Shown one piece after another: positions 17,416 through 26,942 of a stretch of DNA of 64,000 nt. Origin of the DNA: SIG459 sp045538735 (lineage in GTDB: Bacteria; Bacillota; Clostridia; Oscillospirales; Oscillospiraceae); the NCBI GenBank assembly GCA_045538735.1, contig JAZSRY010000063.1, forward strand, positions 28,981-92,980, given 5' to 3'. Every line of letters starts with the position of its first letter. The first letter of the stretch is position 1. Under the pieces are notes generated by a model, which was given only the letters and a program-made list of their open reading frames with translations, was not told the DNA's origin and did no database searches. Made by a program: the position numbers and the translations under genes.

Positions 17416-18086
17416 TATTCGTCCTTCAGTTCTTCCAAGGCTTTTGAAGCGGCATTCTGCTCCGCTTCCTTCTTAGTCCGTCCCTGTCCCTGACCGATCA
17501 TCTCTCCGTTGAGATAAACAGCGGCGCAGAATACTTTCATATGATCCGGTCCGCTTTCACTGAGCATTTCATAGCTCAGGCTCTGACCATGGAATCTCTG
17601 AACAAGCTCCTGCAGACGTGTCTTATAGTCTCCGACAGGGGTGGTGCCAAGACTTTCCAGTTTGGAAAGAATGTGGTCATCCACAAATTTCTTGGCCACT
17701 TCAAATCCGCCGTCTATGTAGAGAGCTGCAATAACCGCTTCCACGCAGTCGGAAAGAATGCTGGGGCGCTCTCTGCCTCCGGTGAGAGCTTCTCCCTTTC
17801 CGAGACGAAGATAAGCACCGAAGCCGAGCTTATCGGCAACCTCCCAAAGGCTTTGCTCGCATACAAGCTCCGCTCTCATACGGGTCATTTTTCCCTCGGG
17901 CAAGTTGGGAAAAGCGCGGTAAAGGTGCATTGCTACAACCATTCCCAAAACACTATCGCCTATGAACTCCAAACGCTCATTGCTTTGGCAGCGGTGCTCA
18001 TTGGCATAAGAGGAATGAGTAAGGGCTGTGGCAATAAGCTCCTTATCATTAAAACTATAATTCAGTTTTTTCTGAAGCTCTTTCAC
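17415..18086 (-). CDS. rnc: Ribonuclease III
   Basis: 223 residues. The catalytic signature NERLEFIGDS is at 36-45, with the second acidic cluster at DCVEAVIAALYID, followed by a double-stranded RNA binding domain from about 155 to the end (KTRLQELVQ to KKEAEQNAASKAL). It processes rRNA precursors and duplex RNA. Starts at GTG behind AAAGGGGGAAAA. It lies 52 nt after acpP, as in many Firmicutes. Confidence 0.96.
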   Translation of the reverse strand: MKELQKKLNYSFNDKELIATALTHSSYANEHRCQSNERLEFIGDSVLGMVVAMHLYRAFPNLPEGKMTRMRAELVCEQSLWEVADKLGFGAYLRLGKGEALTGGRERPSILSDCVEAVIAALYIDGGFEVAKKFVDDHILSKLESLGTTPVGDYKTRLQELVQRFHGQSLSYEMLSESGPDHMKVFCAAVYLNGEMIGQGQGRTKKEAEQNAASKALEELKDE

Positions 18087-18138
18087 GAACTTTTCCCCCT
18101 TTTTCCGAAAACGGAATATCGGCTTTTGACAGCCTTTC

Positions 18139-18372
18139 TTACTTTACGTTGTGGGCAACAAAATCAACAAGGTCACCGACAGTACGGATTCCCTTGAGAT
18201 CCTCTTCCTTCATCTCATCGAGAGAGAACTCGGCTTCCATGGCCATGCTCAGCTCAACAATATCAAGAGAGTCAGCGTCAAGATCATCAATGAAGTTGGT
18301 GTCCATAGTGATTTCCTCGGCAGAAATGCCGAACTGGTCTGCAATAATTGCTCTGATGGTTTCAAAAATCAT
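18139..18372 (-). CDS. acpP: Acyl carrier protein
   Basis: 77 residues, acidic. The phosphopantetheine attachment site is the Ser of DADSLD (S35 from this start). It carries growing acyl chains in fatty acid synthesis. The ORF also opens at ATG 18378, but that codon sits only 3-4 nt from the AAGGAA site, so the second ATG (MIFETI) is the better start. It is placed between plsX and rnc. Confidence 0.95.
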   Translation of the reverse strand: MIFETIRAIIADQFGISAEEITMDTNFIDDLDADSLDIVELSMAMEAEFSLDEMKEEDLKGIRTVGDLVDFVAHNVK

Positions 18373-18398
18373 GATCATTTTCCTTTCATAGCAAAAAT

Positions 18399-19418
18399 TT
18401 ATTCACTGCGAAGTTTCATATATTCAATGTTATCAGCTATCTTGCCGCTGATATCATTTTCAACAATATTGATGGCCTGCATAACGGCAGAGCGGATTGC
18501 TCTAGCGTTGGAGCTGCCGTGAGCTTTGATAACGGGCTTTGTAATGCCGAGGAAGGGAGTTCCGCCAACCTCGTTGGGGTCAAGAAGGCTCTTGATTGCG
18601 CCCATATCCTTCTTGATCACAAGAGCGGCAAGCTTATTCTTCAGGCTGCAGAGCATGACGCTCTTTATTTTTTTCATAAGGAACTTGGCAGTGCCCTCAA
18701 TGCTCTTCATAAGAATATTGCCGGTGAAGCCATCGGTGACGATAACATCAACCTTGCCGTTGAAAACATCGCCGCCTTCTATGTTGCCCACGAAATTGAT
18801 TCGGCCGTCCTCGTGAGCCTCACGGAGAAGGGCATAAGTTTCCTTGCAAAGCTCGGTACCCTTGCTGTCCTCGCTGCCGTTATTGAGAAGACCCACACGG
18901 GGATTTTCAACTCCGCTGATTGCGGAGGCATAGAAGGAGCCCATATAGGCAAACTGGAGCAGGTATTCCGCGGTGCAGTCCACGTTGGCACCGCAGTCGA
19001 TGAGCACAACGCCCTTGTCTCCGTTGGGAATAACGGGACAGAAGCAGGCGCGGCGGATTCCGCGTATGCGCTTGACTATCAGTGTTGCGCCGGTGAGCAG
19101 TGCGCCGGTGCTGCCTGCGGAAATGAAGGCATCTCCCTCACCGTCTTTGAGCAGGTTGAGACCCACGGTCATGGAGCTGTCCTTTTTTCTGCGGCAGGCC
19201 ATAGAGGGCTCATCATGCATATCAACAACCTCGGTGGCGTTGACAACGCAGATATGCTCATTATCCGCTCCGTCACACTCAGCAAGGCACTCGTGTACCT
19301 TTTCCTCGATACCCACCAGAGTTATGTCAACCCCGAATTCCTTCTGGGCTTCAACTGCGCCTTTTACAATTTCGGCAGGGGCATTATCTCCGCCCATTGC
19401 ATCAATTATTATTTTCAT
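18399..19418 (-). CDS. plsX: Phosphate acyltransferase PlsX
   Basis: About 339 residues. Makes acyl-phosphate from acyl-ACP for phospholipid synthesis, at the membrane surface. Opens MKIIIDAMGGDNAP, with the family segments KKDSSMTVGL, FISAGSTGALLTG, GLLNNGSEDSKG and VTDGFTGNILMKS. ATG 19418 follows GGGAGAGAGA directly; an upstream in-frame start adds only MGER. acpP follows 26 nt later, linking carrier and acyltransferase. Confidence 0.96.
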   Translation of the reverse strand: MKIIIDAMGGDNAPAEIVKGAVEAQKEFGVDITLVGIEEKVHECLAECDGADNEHICVVNATEVVDMHDEPSMACRRKKDSSMTVGLNLLKDGEGDAFISAGSTGALLTGATLIVKRIRGIRRACFCPVIPNGDKGVVLIDCGANVDCTAEYLLQFAYMGSFYASAISGVENPRVGLLNNGSEDSKGTELCKETYALLREAHEDGRINFVGNIEGGDVFNGKVDVIVTDGFTGNILMKSIEGTAKFLMKKIKSVMLCSLKNKLAALVIKKDMGAIKSLLDPNEVGGTPFLGITKPVIKAHGSSNARAIRSAVMQAINIVENDISGKIADNIEYMKLRSE

Positions 19419-19464
19419 TCTCTCTCCCACTTTCTTTTTAATAATTTATTGCGAGAAGATGGGT

Positions 19465-20778
19465 TTATATCTCTTTCTCTGTCTTGAGCTTTTCCAATAT
19501 CTCAAGACCGCGTTTGCTAATCTCGGCATTTTTATTGCGCTTGCCCTTAACTCTGTAGCCAAGGGGAGTTATTATGCCGAAGTTTATGTTCATAGGCTGG
19601 AAATTGCCGCTTACGCTGCCGCCGGAAACATAAAGTCCCAAAGCGCCAACAGCTGTTTCCTGAGGGAAATCCACTGCTTCCTTGCCGAGAATGCGTCTTG
19701 CGGTTTCGATGCCCACAAGCAGACCACTGGCGCAGGATTCAACATATCCCTCAACGCCCGTCATCTGGCCCGCAAAGGAAATACGAGGCTCGTTTTTGAG
19801 TCTGTAGTAGCGGTCAAGCAGCGTGGGGGAATTGAGATAGGTATTGCGGTGCATCACGCCGTAACGGACGAATTCCGCGTTTTTCAGAGCAGGTATCATA
19901 GAGAAAACTCTCTTCTGCTCAGGGAATCTCAGGTGGGTCTGGAAACCGACTATGTTATAAATTGTTCCCTCCGCATTATCTCTGCGAAGCTGAACAACGG
20001 CATAGTTTTCCTTTCCGTTTCTGGGGTCAATGAGACCTACGGGCTTCAGAGGTCCGAAGCGGAGGGTATCCTCTCCCCTTCTTGCCATAACCTCAACGGG
20101 CATGCAGCCTTCAAAAACCCCGCCGTCATCAAAGCCGTGGACAGCAGCCTCCTCCGCAGAGCAGAGCTCACGCCAGAAGGTAAGATATTCTTCCTTATCC
20201 ATAGGGCAGTTGATATAGTCCGCGGTGCCCTTGTCATAACGGGATGCATAGAAGGCGCTTTCCATATCGATGCTATCCAGCATTACGATGGGGGCTGCGG
20301 CATCATAGAAATGGAGATCGCTGTCGGGGCATTTTTCGGCAATTTTCTCAGCAAGCGGGTCGCTTGTGAGAGGACCTGAGGCAATGACAACCTCTCCCTC
20401 GGGTATTTCTGTGATTTCCTCCTCAACAAGACTTATGTTGGGGTGGTTTTTTATATGCTCGGTGACCATACGGGCATAGCCCTCGCGGTCAACGGCAAGA
20501 GCGCCGCCTGCAGGCACGCGGTTTGCATCCGCGCACTTCATAATGAGGCTGTCCAGTCTTCTCAGCTCTTCCTTGAGAAGACCAACGGCGTTGGAAAGGT
20601 CATCGCCTCTGAAGGAGTTGGAGCAGACAAGCTCAGCAAAATCATTGGAAACATGGGCAGGGGTCTTTTTGTTTGGCTTCATCTCGCAGAGACGAACCTT
20701 TATTCCCCTTTGTGCAAGCTGCCAGGCGCATTCGCAGCCGGCAAGTCCGGCTCCTATAACTGTTACTTGATAATCCAT
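19465..20778 (-). CDS. trmFO: FAD/folate-dependent tRNA (uracil-54-C5)-methyltransferase
   Basis: 437 residues. Uses methylenetetrahydrofolate and FADH2 to make ribothymidine-54 in tRNA. The FAD-binding GAGLAGCE motif is at about 9-16 and the folate-enzyme segment ELVCSNSFRGD near 49-59, with GYVESCASGL late in the chain. Starts 3 nt after the topA stop, the usual topA-trmFO pairing in Firmicutes. Confidence 0.96.
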   Translation of the reverse strand: MDYQVTVIGAGLAGCECAWQLAQRGIKVRLCEMKPNKKTPAHVSNDFAELVCSNSFRGDDLSNAVGLLKEELRRLDSLIMKCADANRVPAGGALAVDREGYARMVTEHIKNHPNISLVEEEITEIPEGEVVIASGPLTSDPLAEKIAEKCPDSDLHFYDAAAPIVMLDSIDMESAFYASRYDKGTADYINCPMDKEEYLTFWRELCSAEEAAVHGFDDGGVFEGCMPVEVMARRGEDTLRFGPLKPVGLIDPRNGKENYAVVQLRRDNAEGTIYNIVGFQTHLRFPEQKRVFSMIPALKNAEFVRYGVMHRNTYLNSPTLLDRYYRLKNEPRISFAGQMTGVEGYVESCASGLLVGIETARRILGKEAVDFPQETAVGALGLYVSGGSVSGNFQPMNINFGIITPLGYRVKGKRNKNAEISKRGLEILEKLKTEKEI

Positions 20779-20781
20779 AGC

Positions 20782-23022
20782 TTACTCCTTGGCAGCGCTG
20801 CTTTTTTTGCCGCGCTTTGCTGCAGGCTTTTTGGCGGGGCTTTTCTTGGCGCCGCTCTTTTTGCTTTCGGGAGCTTCGCCTTCTCCTTCGGCACTCTTTT
20901 TCTTATAGCCTCTCTGATCCTCGGGCAGAAAGGCGGAGCATTCTTCGTTTATGCAGAAGGGCTTTTTCTTTCCCTTTCCCGCAAGCTTGAAGAGGGTCTT
21001 GCCGCATTCGGGGCAATAGTCCTTGACTGGAACACTCCAGGTCATAAAGCCGCAATCAGCGCCTTTTTCGCAGGCATAGTAGGTGTAGCCCTTTTTACTG
21101 GTGCGCTTGAGGATTCTTCCGCCGCACTTGGGGCATTTTCCGGGCATTTCAACAACTATGGGCTTTGTGAAGGTGCACTCGGGGAAGCCGGGGCAGGCAA
21201 GGAAACGGCCGAAGCGTCCGTTTTTGACAACCATCTGCTTTCCGCAGACATCGCAAAGCTCATCGCTGACTTCATCGGGAACCTTCAGGTGCTTGCCCTC
21301 AAGAGCCTTTTCAGCATTTTCAAGTTCCTCGTCAAAGCTGCCGTAGAACTCGCGGAGAACACCCTTCCAGTTCTTGTCGCCGGACTCTATTTCGTCAAGG
21401 CTGTCCTCCATGCGGGCGGTGAACTTAAGGTCAACGATGTCCTTGAAGTAGTCACTCATAAGGGTGTTGACAACTTCTCCCAGGGGAGTGGGCTTGAGAT
21501 AACGGCCTTCCTTAACAACATACTCGCGGCTTGTAATGGTGCCGATGGTGGGAGCATAGGTGGAGGGGCGGCCGATGCCCTTTTCTTCCAGGGCACGAAT
21601 GAGAGTTGCCTCGGTATAGCGGGAAGGAGGCTGGGTGAAGCGCTGCTCCTTGCCGAATTTGGAGGCGGAAACCTTCTCGCCTTCATTGAGATTGGGCAGG
21701 GGCTTTCTTATCTCGTTTGTTTCCTCATCGCGGCTTTCCTCATAGAGGGCGGTGTAGCCGGGAAACTTTATCTCGGAATGATTTGCGCGGAAAACATGTC
21801 CCGCAGCTTCAGCATCAATGACAACATTGTCATAAACGGCATTTGCCATCTGGCTTGCGGTGAAGCGTCCCCAGATCAGGCGGTAAAGGCGATACTGGTC
21901 GCCTGTGAGATTTTTCTTGATAAGCTCGGGGGAAAGATAGATATTGGAGGGTCTGATGGCCTCGTGTGCATCCTGAGCACCCGCTTTGGTCTTGAAAACG
22001 CGGGTCTTGGAGGGATAATACTGAGGGCCGTAATGCTCCAGTATATAGCTCTTTGCGCTTGCGAGGGCTTCCTCGGAAATGCGCAGAGAGTCGGTACGCA
22101 TATAGGTGATAAGACCTACGGTGCCGTAGCCGTCAATATCAATTCCTTCATAAAGCTGCTGCGCAACGCTCATGGTGCGGACGGGAGTCATACCCAGACG
22201 GCGGGATGCCTCCTGCTGCAGAGTGGAGGTAATGAAGGGAGGAGAGGGAGAGCGCTGCTTCTCTCCGCGCTTGACGGAGGTGATTTCAAAATTCTCGCCC
22301 TCAACATCGCTGAGAACCTTGTTTACCTCTTCCTCGGAGCTAAGTTCCAGCTTCTTATCGGCAGTGCCGTGATAGCGGGCAACAAAGGAGCCTGCATTGG
22401 GCGCAAGGCGCTCAAGATAAGCGTCCAGCAGCCAGTACTCCTCGGCAACAAAATCTCTTATCTCGTTTTCTCTGTCAACAACCATGCGGGTTGCAACAGA
22501 CTGAACACGGCCTGCGCTGAGACGGGGTCTGCCCAGCTTGCGCCAAAGCAGAGGAGAAAGCTTGTAGCCCACCAGACGGTCAAGAATGCGTCTTGCCTGC
22601 TGTGCGTCAACAAGATTGAGGTCAATGTCGCGGGGAGAGGCTATGCTCTCGGTAACTACCTTTTTGGTAATCTCGTTGAAGGTTACACGGCGTGCCTTCT
22701 CGTCGCTGAGCTCAAGAAGCTCCTTGAGATGCCAGGATATGGCTTCGCCTTCGCGGTCAGGGTCGGTTGCGAGATAGACGGTTTCGGCGCTCTTGGAGCT
22801 TTTGCGCAGCTCGGCAATGGTAGCCTCGCGGCCTGCAACGCTCTGATAAAGGGGCTCGAAATCATTTTCTATATCCACACCCAGAGTACTTTTGGGCAGG
22901 TCACGAAGATGACCCATGGATGCAATAACTTTGTAATCGCTGCCCAGATATTTCTCTATGGTCCTTGCCTTGGCAGGAGATTCGACGATCACAAGATTCG
23001 TCTTTGCTTTTGCCATTTTCAT
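20782..23022 (-). CDS. topA: DNA topoisomerase I
   Basis: 746 residues. Type IA enzyme relaxing negative supercoils. TOPRIM domain at the N-terminus (VIVESPAKA, then DPDREGEAI), catalytic Tyr in ITYMRTDS near residue 306, and then three four-Cys zinc elements (CDVCG to CPGFPEC, CPKCGG to CEKGADC, CPECGK to CINEEC). It ends in a Lys/Ala-rich tail of about 40 residues (KKSPAKKPAAKRGKK), likely for DNA contact. Lies 4 nt behind dprA. Confidence 0.96.
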   Translation of the reverse strand: MKMAKAKTNLVIVESPAKARTIEKYLGSDYKVIASMGHLRDLPKSTLGVDIENDFEPLYQSVAGREATIAELRKSSKSAETVYLATDPDREGEAISWHLKELLELSDEKARRVTFNEITKKVVTESIASPRDIDLNLVDAQQARRILDRLVGYKLSPLLWRKLGRPRLSAGRVQSVATRMVVDRENEIRDFVAEEYWLLDAYLERLAPNAGSFVARYHGTADKKLELSSEEEVNKVLSDVEGENFEITSVKRGEKQRSPSPPFITSTLQQEASRRLGMTPVRTMSVAQQLYEGIDIDGYGTVGLITYMRTDSLRISEEALASAKSYILEHYGPQYYPSKTRVFKTKAGAQDAHEAIRPSNIYLSPELIKKNLTGDQYRLYRLIWGRFTASQMANAVYDNVVIDAEAAGHVFRANHSEIKFPGYTALYEESRDEETNEIRKPLPNLNEGEKVSASKFGKEQRFTQPPSRYTEATLIRALEEKGIGRPSTYAPTIGTITSREYVVKEGRYLKPTPLGEVVNTLMSDYFKDIVDLKFTARMEDSLDEIESGDKNWKGVLREFYGSFDEELENAEKALEGKHLKVPDEVSDELCDVCGKQMVVKNGRFGRFLACPGFPECTFTKPIVVEMPGKCPKCGGRILKRTSKKGYTYYACEKGADCGFMTWSVPVKDYCPECGKTLFKLAGKGKKKPFCINEECSAFLPEDQRGYKKKSAEGEGEAPESKKSGAKKSPAKKPAAKRGKKSSAAKE

Positions 23023-23026
23023 TTCC

Positions 23027-24256
23027 TCACTTTGTTATGTTCAATGTAAAACGCTTGCCGGATTCCTGACTTACATAGCCCTTTATCTGGAGTATGGTCA
23101 GTTCGCTCAGAACAAGAGATGCCGGCATTGCGGAAAGGTCGATTATATCGTCCACATGCATAGACGGTTTTGTCATAACTGCAACTATTTTCAGCTGATT
23201 TTCGCTGAGTCCCGAAAGCTGGGAAGCCAGGTTTTCGTTTCTTGCCTTTCTGACAGGAACACGGAACTTGAAAAAGCCCTTTCCCGGTTCCTCTCTCAGT
23301 GGCTTTGCCTCCTCTGTGGGTTTTGGTTTTTCCTCGGGAATATAGCGCTCTTCGGGGACTTTTTCAGGCCCTTTCTCGGAAATCTTATCCGGGAAAAGCT
23401 CCTTATATTCCCTCAGAACATCCCAGCCGCTCATAACGAGAGCCGCGCCTTCCTGAATGAGCATGTTGCAGCCCTTGCCTTCCTTTGAATCAGCATTGGA
23501 AGGAACAGCGTAGACATCCCGTCCGTTTTCAAGGGCATGGCGTACGGTTATAAGGGCGCCGCTGCGCTCAGGGGCTTCGGGAACAACAACCGCCACGGAA
23601 AGACCCGCGATGATGCGGTTTCTTCTGGGGAAGCTCAGCTTACTTCCGGGATATCCGGGCGCATACTCGCTTATGAGAGCGCCTCTTGCAGCTACATCTT
23701 CAAAAAGAGTTCGGTTGAATCTGGGGAAAATCTCATCGATGCCCGTTCCCAGAACGCCGATAACCTTTCCCCCCGCCATCAGGGCTGCTTTCGCGGCATG
23801 GGAATCTATGCCCTCTGCAAGCCCTGTGCAGATGAGCGCTCCCTTGGCTGCCATTTCGTATGTGATATCATTTGTTATCTTTGCGCCGTAAAATGAACAT
23901 TTTCTCGTGCCCACGACGGCGATAACGGGCTCGGTATCAACAGAGGGCAGGCGTCCTTTTACATAGAGCACACAGGGAGGGTCTGCAATATTTTTAAGGC
24001 GCTGGGGATAAGCTGCATCCTGAAAGGTGATTATGCTGACATTTTTCTCGGCACAGCGTCCGATTATATCCTCCGCGCTGCGGAGATCCTTATCGAGAAG
24101 TTTTGCCAGTTCCTCCCCCGCTATTCCCATTTTCTCAAACTCATCGCTCTGGGCATAGAAAATGTTGGCAGGGTCGTTTCTCCACTCCAGCAAAGCTTTC
24201 TCTGTGCGGTAACTCAGGTGCTTTTCGGCAAACCATATCCAATGAACAAGGCTCAT
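23027..24256 (-). CDS. dprA: DNA processing protein DprA
   Basis: About 409 residues. Loads RecA on incoming single-stranded DNA during transformation. A helical N-terminal part, the Rossmann core (VVGTRKCSFYG, GLAEGIDSHAAKAAL, IGVLGTGID, FPRRNRIIAGLS) and, after a Pro/Lys-rich linker near 300-335, a C-terminal winged-helix DML1-like segment. ATG 24256 is preferred, with GGGAGG just upstream, over a longer frame from 24307 that would overlap the methyltransferase gene. Confidence 0.93.
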   Translation of the reverse strand: MSLVHWIWFAEKHLSYRTEKALLEWRNDPANIFYAQSDEFEKMGIAGEELAKLLDKDLRSAEDIIGRCAEKNVSIITFQDAAYPQRLKNIADPPCVLYVKGRLPSVDTEPVIAVVGTRKCSFYGAKITNDITYEMAAKGALICTGLAEGIDSHAAKAALMAGGKVIGVLGTGIDEIFPRFNRTLFEDVAARGALISEYAPGYPGSKLSFPRRNRIIAGLSVAVVVPEAPERSGALITVRHALENGRDVYAVPSNADSKEGKGCNMLIQEGAALVMSGWDVLREYKELFPDKISEKGPEKVPEERYIPEEKPKPTEEAKPLREEPGKGFFKFRVPVRKARNENLASQLSGLSENQLKIVAVMTKPSMHVDDIIDLSAMPASLVLSELTILQIKGYVSQESGKRFTLNITK

Positions 24257-24269
24257 GGCTTCCTCCCTT

Positions 24270-25013
24270 TCAGCGGCTAAGCTCCCACATAACGATGGCG
24301 GCGGCAACTCCCGCGTTGAGAGATTCGCACTGTTCGTTCATGGGAATGATTACCTGACCGTCGCAAAGAGCGAGAAACTCTTCAGAAAGGCCTTTTCCCT
24401 CGCTGCCTATGGCAACGGCGGCTTTTTCAAGGCCTATGCGGCGGATATCCTGAGAAGTTTCGGAAAGGGCGGCTCCGTAGAGCTTCATTCCGTGGGCGGA
24501 AAGATATTCTCTCATCTCGCTGCGTTCCATGCGAAGAGCCTTCTGACGGAAGACGGCGCCCATGGCGGCGCGGATGGTTTTGGGGTTATAGATATCGGCG
24601 CAGTCGCCGGTGAGAATAACGCTGTCCATATTAAGGGCATTGGCGGTGCGCAGGATTGTACCCAGATTCCCGGGATCCTGAACCGTTTCGAGAACGAGGC
24701 AGCGCCCGGGCTCGGTTTCGGGCCAGGAGGGCATGCGGAAGGTGAAAAGAGCGCCCTGACTGTTCTTGAGGGGGGATGCGTAGTCAATAAGCTCCTGAGA
24801 AACGCTGTACTGACGGATGCCTTCGGGCAGAGCAAAAGCTGCCTCCTCCGCCCAAAGCACGGCAGTTATCTCCACTCCCCACATCAGTGCCTCGCGGAGA
24901 AGCTTGATACCGTCGCAGACGGCTTCGCCCTGCTGATAACGGTAGGCTTTGTCGCTGCCCAGCTTGCGGACATGAGCAATTATTTTGTTTTGTCTTGAGC
25001 TGAGCTTTTCCAT
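24270..25013 (-). CDS. TrmH/SpoU family RNA 2'-O-methyltransferase
   Basis: 247 residues. An N-terminal substrate-binding domain (KAYRYQQGEAVCDGIKLL) precedes the SPOUT knot with the three family motifs: LETVQDPGNLGTILRTA, VAIGSEGKGLS and IPMNEQCESLNAGVAAAIVM. This points to ribose methylation of rRNA or tRNA; the target base cannot be read. ATG 25013 follows CGGAGG. It is the first gene of the housekeeping run and has the only clear promoter for it. Confidence 0.9.
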   Translation of the reverse strand: MEKLSSRQNKIIAHVRKLGSDKAYRYQQGEAVCDGIKLLREALMWGVEITAVLWAEEAAFALPEGIRQYSVSQELIDYASPLKNSQGALFTFRMPSWPETEPGRCLVLETVQDPGNLGTILRTANALNMDSVILTGDCADIYNPKTIRAAMGAVFRQKALRMERSEMREYLSAHGMKLYGAALSETSQDIRRIGLEKAAVAIGSEGKGLSEEFLALCDGQVIIPMNEQCESLNAGVAAAIVMWELSR

Positions 25014-25075
25014 TTTGCCTCCGAATTTGCACATAGCAATAGCAATTATACATTATAATAGTAAAATCATGGATT

Positions 25076-25105
25076 ATACTACACCAGCCTTTACTGTATT
25101 GTCAA
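25076..25105 (-). promoter_or_regulatory. Promoter of the trmH-dprA-topA operon
   Basis: TTGACA (25100-25105), 18 bp, TAGTAT (25076-25081), preceded by GTG. A TATAAT three bases further on is too far for the same -35. About 65 nt separates it from the methyltransferase start. Confidence 0.65.
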
Positions 25106-25155
25106 TCGCTATTTAAATGTATATCATGTAATTTTCTGCGGTGGGACGGGCGAAT

Positions 25156-25190
25156 AAAAACAGACTGCGGAATCCCGCAGTCTGTTTTTT
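25156..25190 (-). terminator. Terminator behind the DUF975 gene
   Basis: AAAAACAGACTGCGG pairs with its complement around a 4-nt loop, with T/A runs on both sides, so it could also act on the plus strand. It lies 23 nt past the DUF975 stop. Confidence 0.8.
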
Positions 25191-25212
25191 GCCAAATCAA
25201 TTTTGCCAAAGC

Positions 25213-26055
25213 TCAGCAGTCATACAGGCCGCCGTCCTTTTCTTTTGGTCCTTCGGCATTTTGCTTTTTGGGTCTTCCGGCTATATCCCTGTAGAAGGCT
25301 GCATATGCAGCCTGCTGATATGCCTGCAGGAACAGTGTGGGGATTAAGCTGATCAGCAAAACCAAAACCATGAACAAAATCGCAATAACACTCCCACCCA
25401 AAGTTGCAAGCAAGCCTATGACTATACTGCATATAAATGCGGGAACAACTGAAAGAAGTGCCCAACCGATAAAACTGAAGTTAAGGCAGAAAAGACGCCA
25501 TTTATTTCCGTCCATCAGCCAACGGGATCTTGTTATAGCCTGCTTTGCTGTCATTTGAGGATTTTCGGCAAGAACATATGGGGTCATCGCATAGCTGAAG
25601 CTTTTGATAATTCCAGGAATGACGAAAAGCAGTGACCAAAGGAAGAGGAAAATTCCCATAAGAAGATTCATGCAAAATCCTGCACCAAAGCGATTAAAGC
25701 AAGAGAAGAGGTCGCCGAATTTTGTATCTTTTTTATCTACAAGGTTAAGGTTAAATACCGAATAACCCATTTTTACCGGTCCACCGACTACAAACTTTGC
25801 TGCAGCCAGAAAAGAAAACAGCAATCCAAGCACTATAGCCAGTATTACAACGACTAACACTACTTCCTCTGTAAAGATATCGGAAGATATATCTCCGACA
25901 GAAGTGTCTTCCATTCCGATATTAAAGCTGCCGCTGTTGCCAAAGGCCATAACACCGCCCAGCAGGGAGGCCACAAATCCCGTCAGCACAGCAAGCCACC
26001 ATTTGCCCTTAAGAGCATCACGGGCAATCGCTCTGAAATCCGCTGCACGTTTCAT
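25213..26055 (-). CDS. DUF975 family integral membrane protein
   Basis: 280 residues. Opens MKRAADFRAIARDALKGKWW, the typical DUF975 head, and has about five to six hydrophobic helices; the loop AKQAITRSRWLMDGNKWRLF is the family's conserved cytoplasmic segment. The tail is hydrophilic (PKKQNAEGPKEKDGG). ATG 26055 has GGAGG at proper distance; a longer frame to 26151 has no support. The function of the family is unknown. It appears monocistronic. Confidence 0.82.
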   Translation of the reverse strand: MKRAADFRAIARDALKGKWWLAVLTGFVASLLGGVMAFGNSGSFNIGMEDTSVGDISSDIFTEEVVLVVVILAIVLGLLFSFLAAAKFVVGGPVKMGYSVFNLNLVDKKDTKFGDLFSCFNRFGAGFCMNLLMGIFLFLWSLLFVIPGIIKSFSYAMTPYVLAENPQMTAKQAITRSRWLMDGNKWRLFCLNFSFIGWALLSVVPAFICSIVIGLLATLGGSVIAILFMVLVLLISLIPTLFLQAYQQAAYAAFYRDIAGRPKKQNAEGPKEKDGGLYDC

Positions 26056-26134
26056 AAAATACCTCCAATCCATTTTATGATAAAATAATATCATAATTAA
26101 TATATCCAGGCAACTATCATTCTGTTTACAGCAA

Positions 26135-26163
26135 GAAACACCCCGCCTCACGCGGGGTGTTTC
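26135..26163 (-). terminator. Terminator behind the CPBP protease gene
   Basis: GAAACACCCCGC (26135-26146) pairs perfectly with 26152-26163 around a 5-nt loop, 17 nt past the stop. The T-run is weak. Confidence 0.6.
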
Positions 26164-26179
26164 CTGCTGAATGATATTT

Positions 26180-26938
26180 TCAGATAAAGATAAACCAGAT
26201 TAGCTTGCTGACTATATGGAAAAGAGCATGAGCCGCCATTGCGTAGGCAATGCCGTATTTGCGGAAGAGCCAGCCGAAGAGAAGTCCGAAGCCGCCGTTC
26301 ATGAGGAAGCAGCGGAAAAGAAGAAGAGGCGTAAGCTCTCCAAAGATCACTGCCGTGGCAGGCAGGTGCCCCGCGGCAAAAGCCAATGCGGCAATTATAT
26401 TCGCAGCTGCAAACACCCATACAGGCATATTCTCGCTGCTGCATTTTCTACAGAAGATTTTATGTATTATGAAGGCGATAAGGGACATGAAGAAAAGCCG
26501 GAGCATCACTTCCTCCACCACGCCGCCATAAAGCACGCTGGCAATCACTCCCACTGCATTCAGGGAAGCGGCATTTGCCTCCTGAATTCCGTCAATAAAA
26601 CTGCCGAACACCCAGTGGTCAAGGCTGAAGACTATTCCGCCCAGTACGCAGATTATGAGAGTTTTAAGGGCATATTTTTTATTAAACTCAAAGCTTTTCC
26701 AAAGCCCCACCTTCACCGCGAGAACATAGCCGAAAAGACCGCAGACAAAGGCGTAGGCCGCCGCCTGCACAGCGCTTACAAGGGCGAGAAGCGTCATATT
26801 TGGCATCTCCGCCAAAACTTCGGCAACCATATTCTCGGGAAGGGTGTTCAACTGATAAAAGATAACGAAAACACCGGCCACAAGAGAAACCGGCAGAAGG
26901 CTCAGAGCAAATCGCAGCGCTTTCTTAAAAATTGACAC
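26180..26938 (-). CDS. CPBP family intramembrane metalloprotease
   Basis: 252 residues with about eight hydrophobic helices. The CPBP/Abi catalytic signatures are the EEVMLR pair of Glu plus Arg (about 141-146), a His in FAAGHLP and a late His in AAHALFH. Members cleave membrane proteins or prenylated peptides. GTG 26938 is chosen: AAGGAG lies 10 nt upstream, inside the last codons of the MerR gene, whose stop is 4 nt away. An ATG at 26971 lies inside the MerR gene. Coupling to a membrane-anchored regulator suggests a functional pair. Confidence 0.85.
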   Translation of the reverse strand: MSIFKKALRFALSLLPVSLVAGVFVIFYQLNTLPENMVAEVLAEMPNMTLLALVSAVQAAAYAFVCGLFGYVLAVKVGLWKSFEFNKKYALKTLIICVLGGIVFSLDHWVFGSFIDGIQEANAASLNAVGVIASVLYGGVVEEVMLRLFFMSLIAFIIHKIFCRKCSSENMPVWVFAAANIIAALAFAAGHLPATAVIFGELTPLLLFRCFLMNGGFGLLFGWLFRKYGIAYAMAAHALFHIVSKLIWFIFI

Positions 26939-26942
26939 AGCT

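Noticed and set aside
20443..23049. Long plus-strand open frame opposite topA
   Set aside because: Antisense shadow of topA, whose TOPRIM, catalytic Tyr and zinc motifs are all present.
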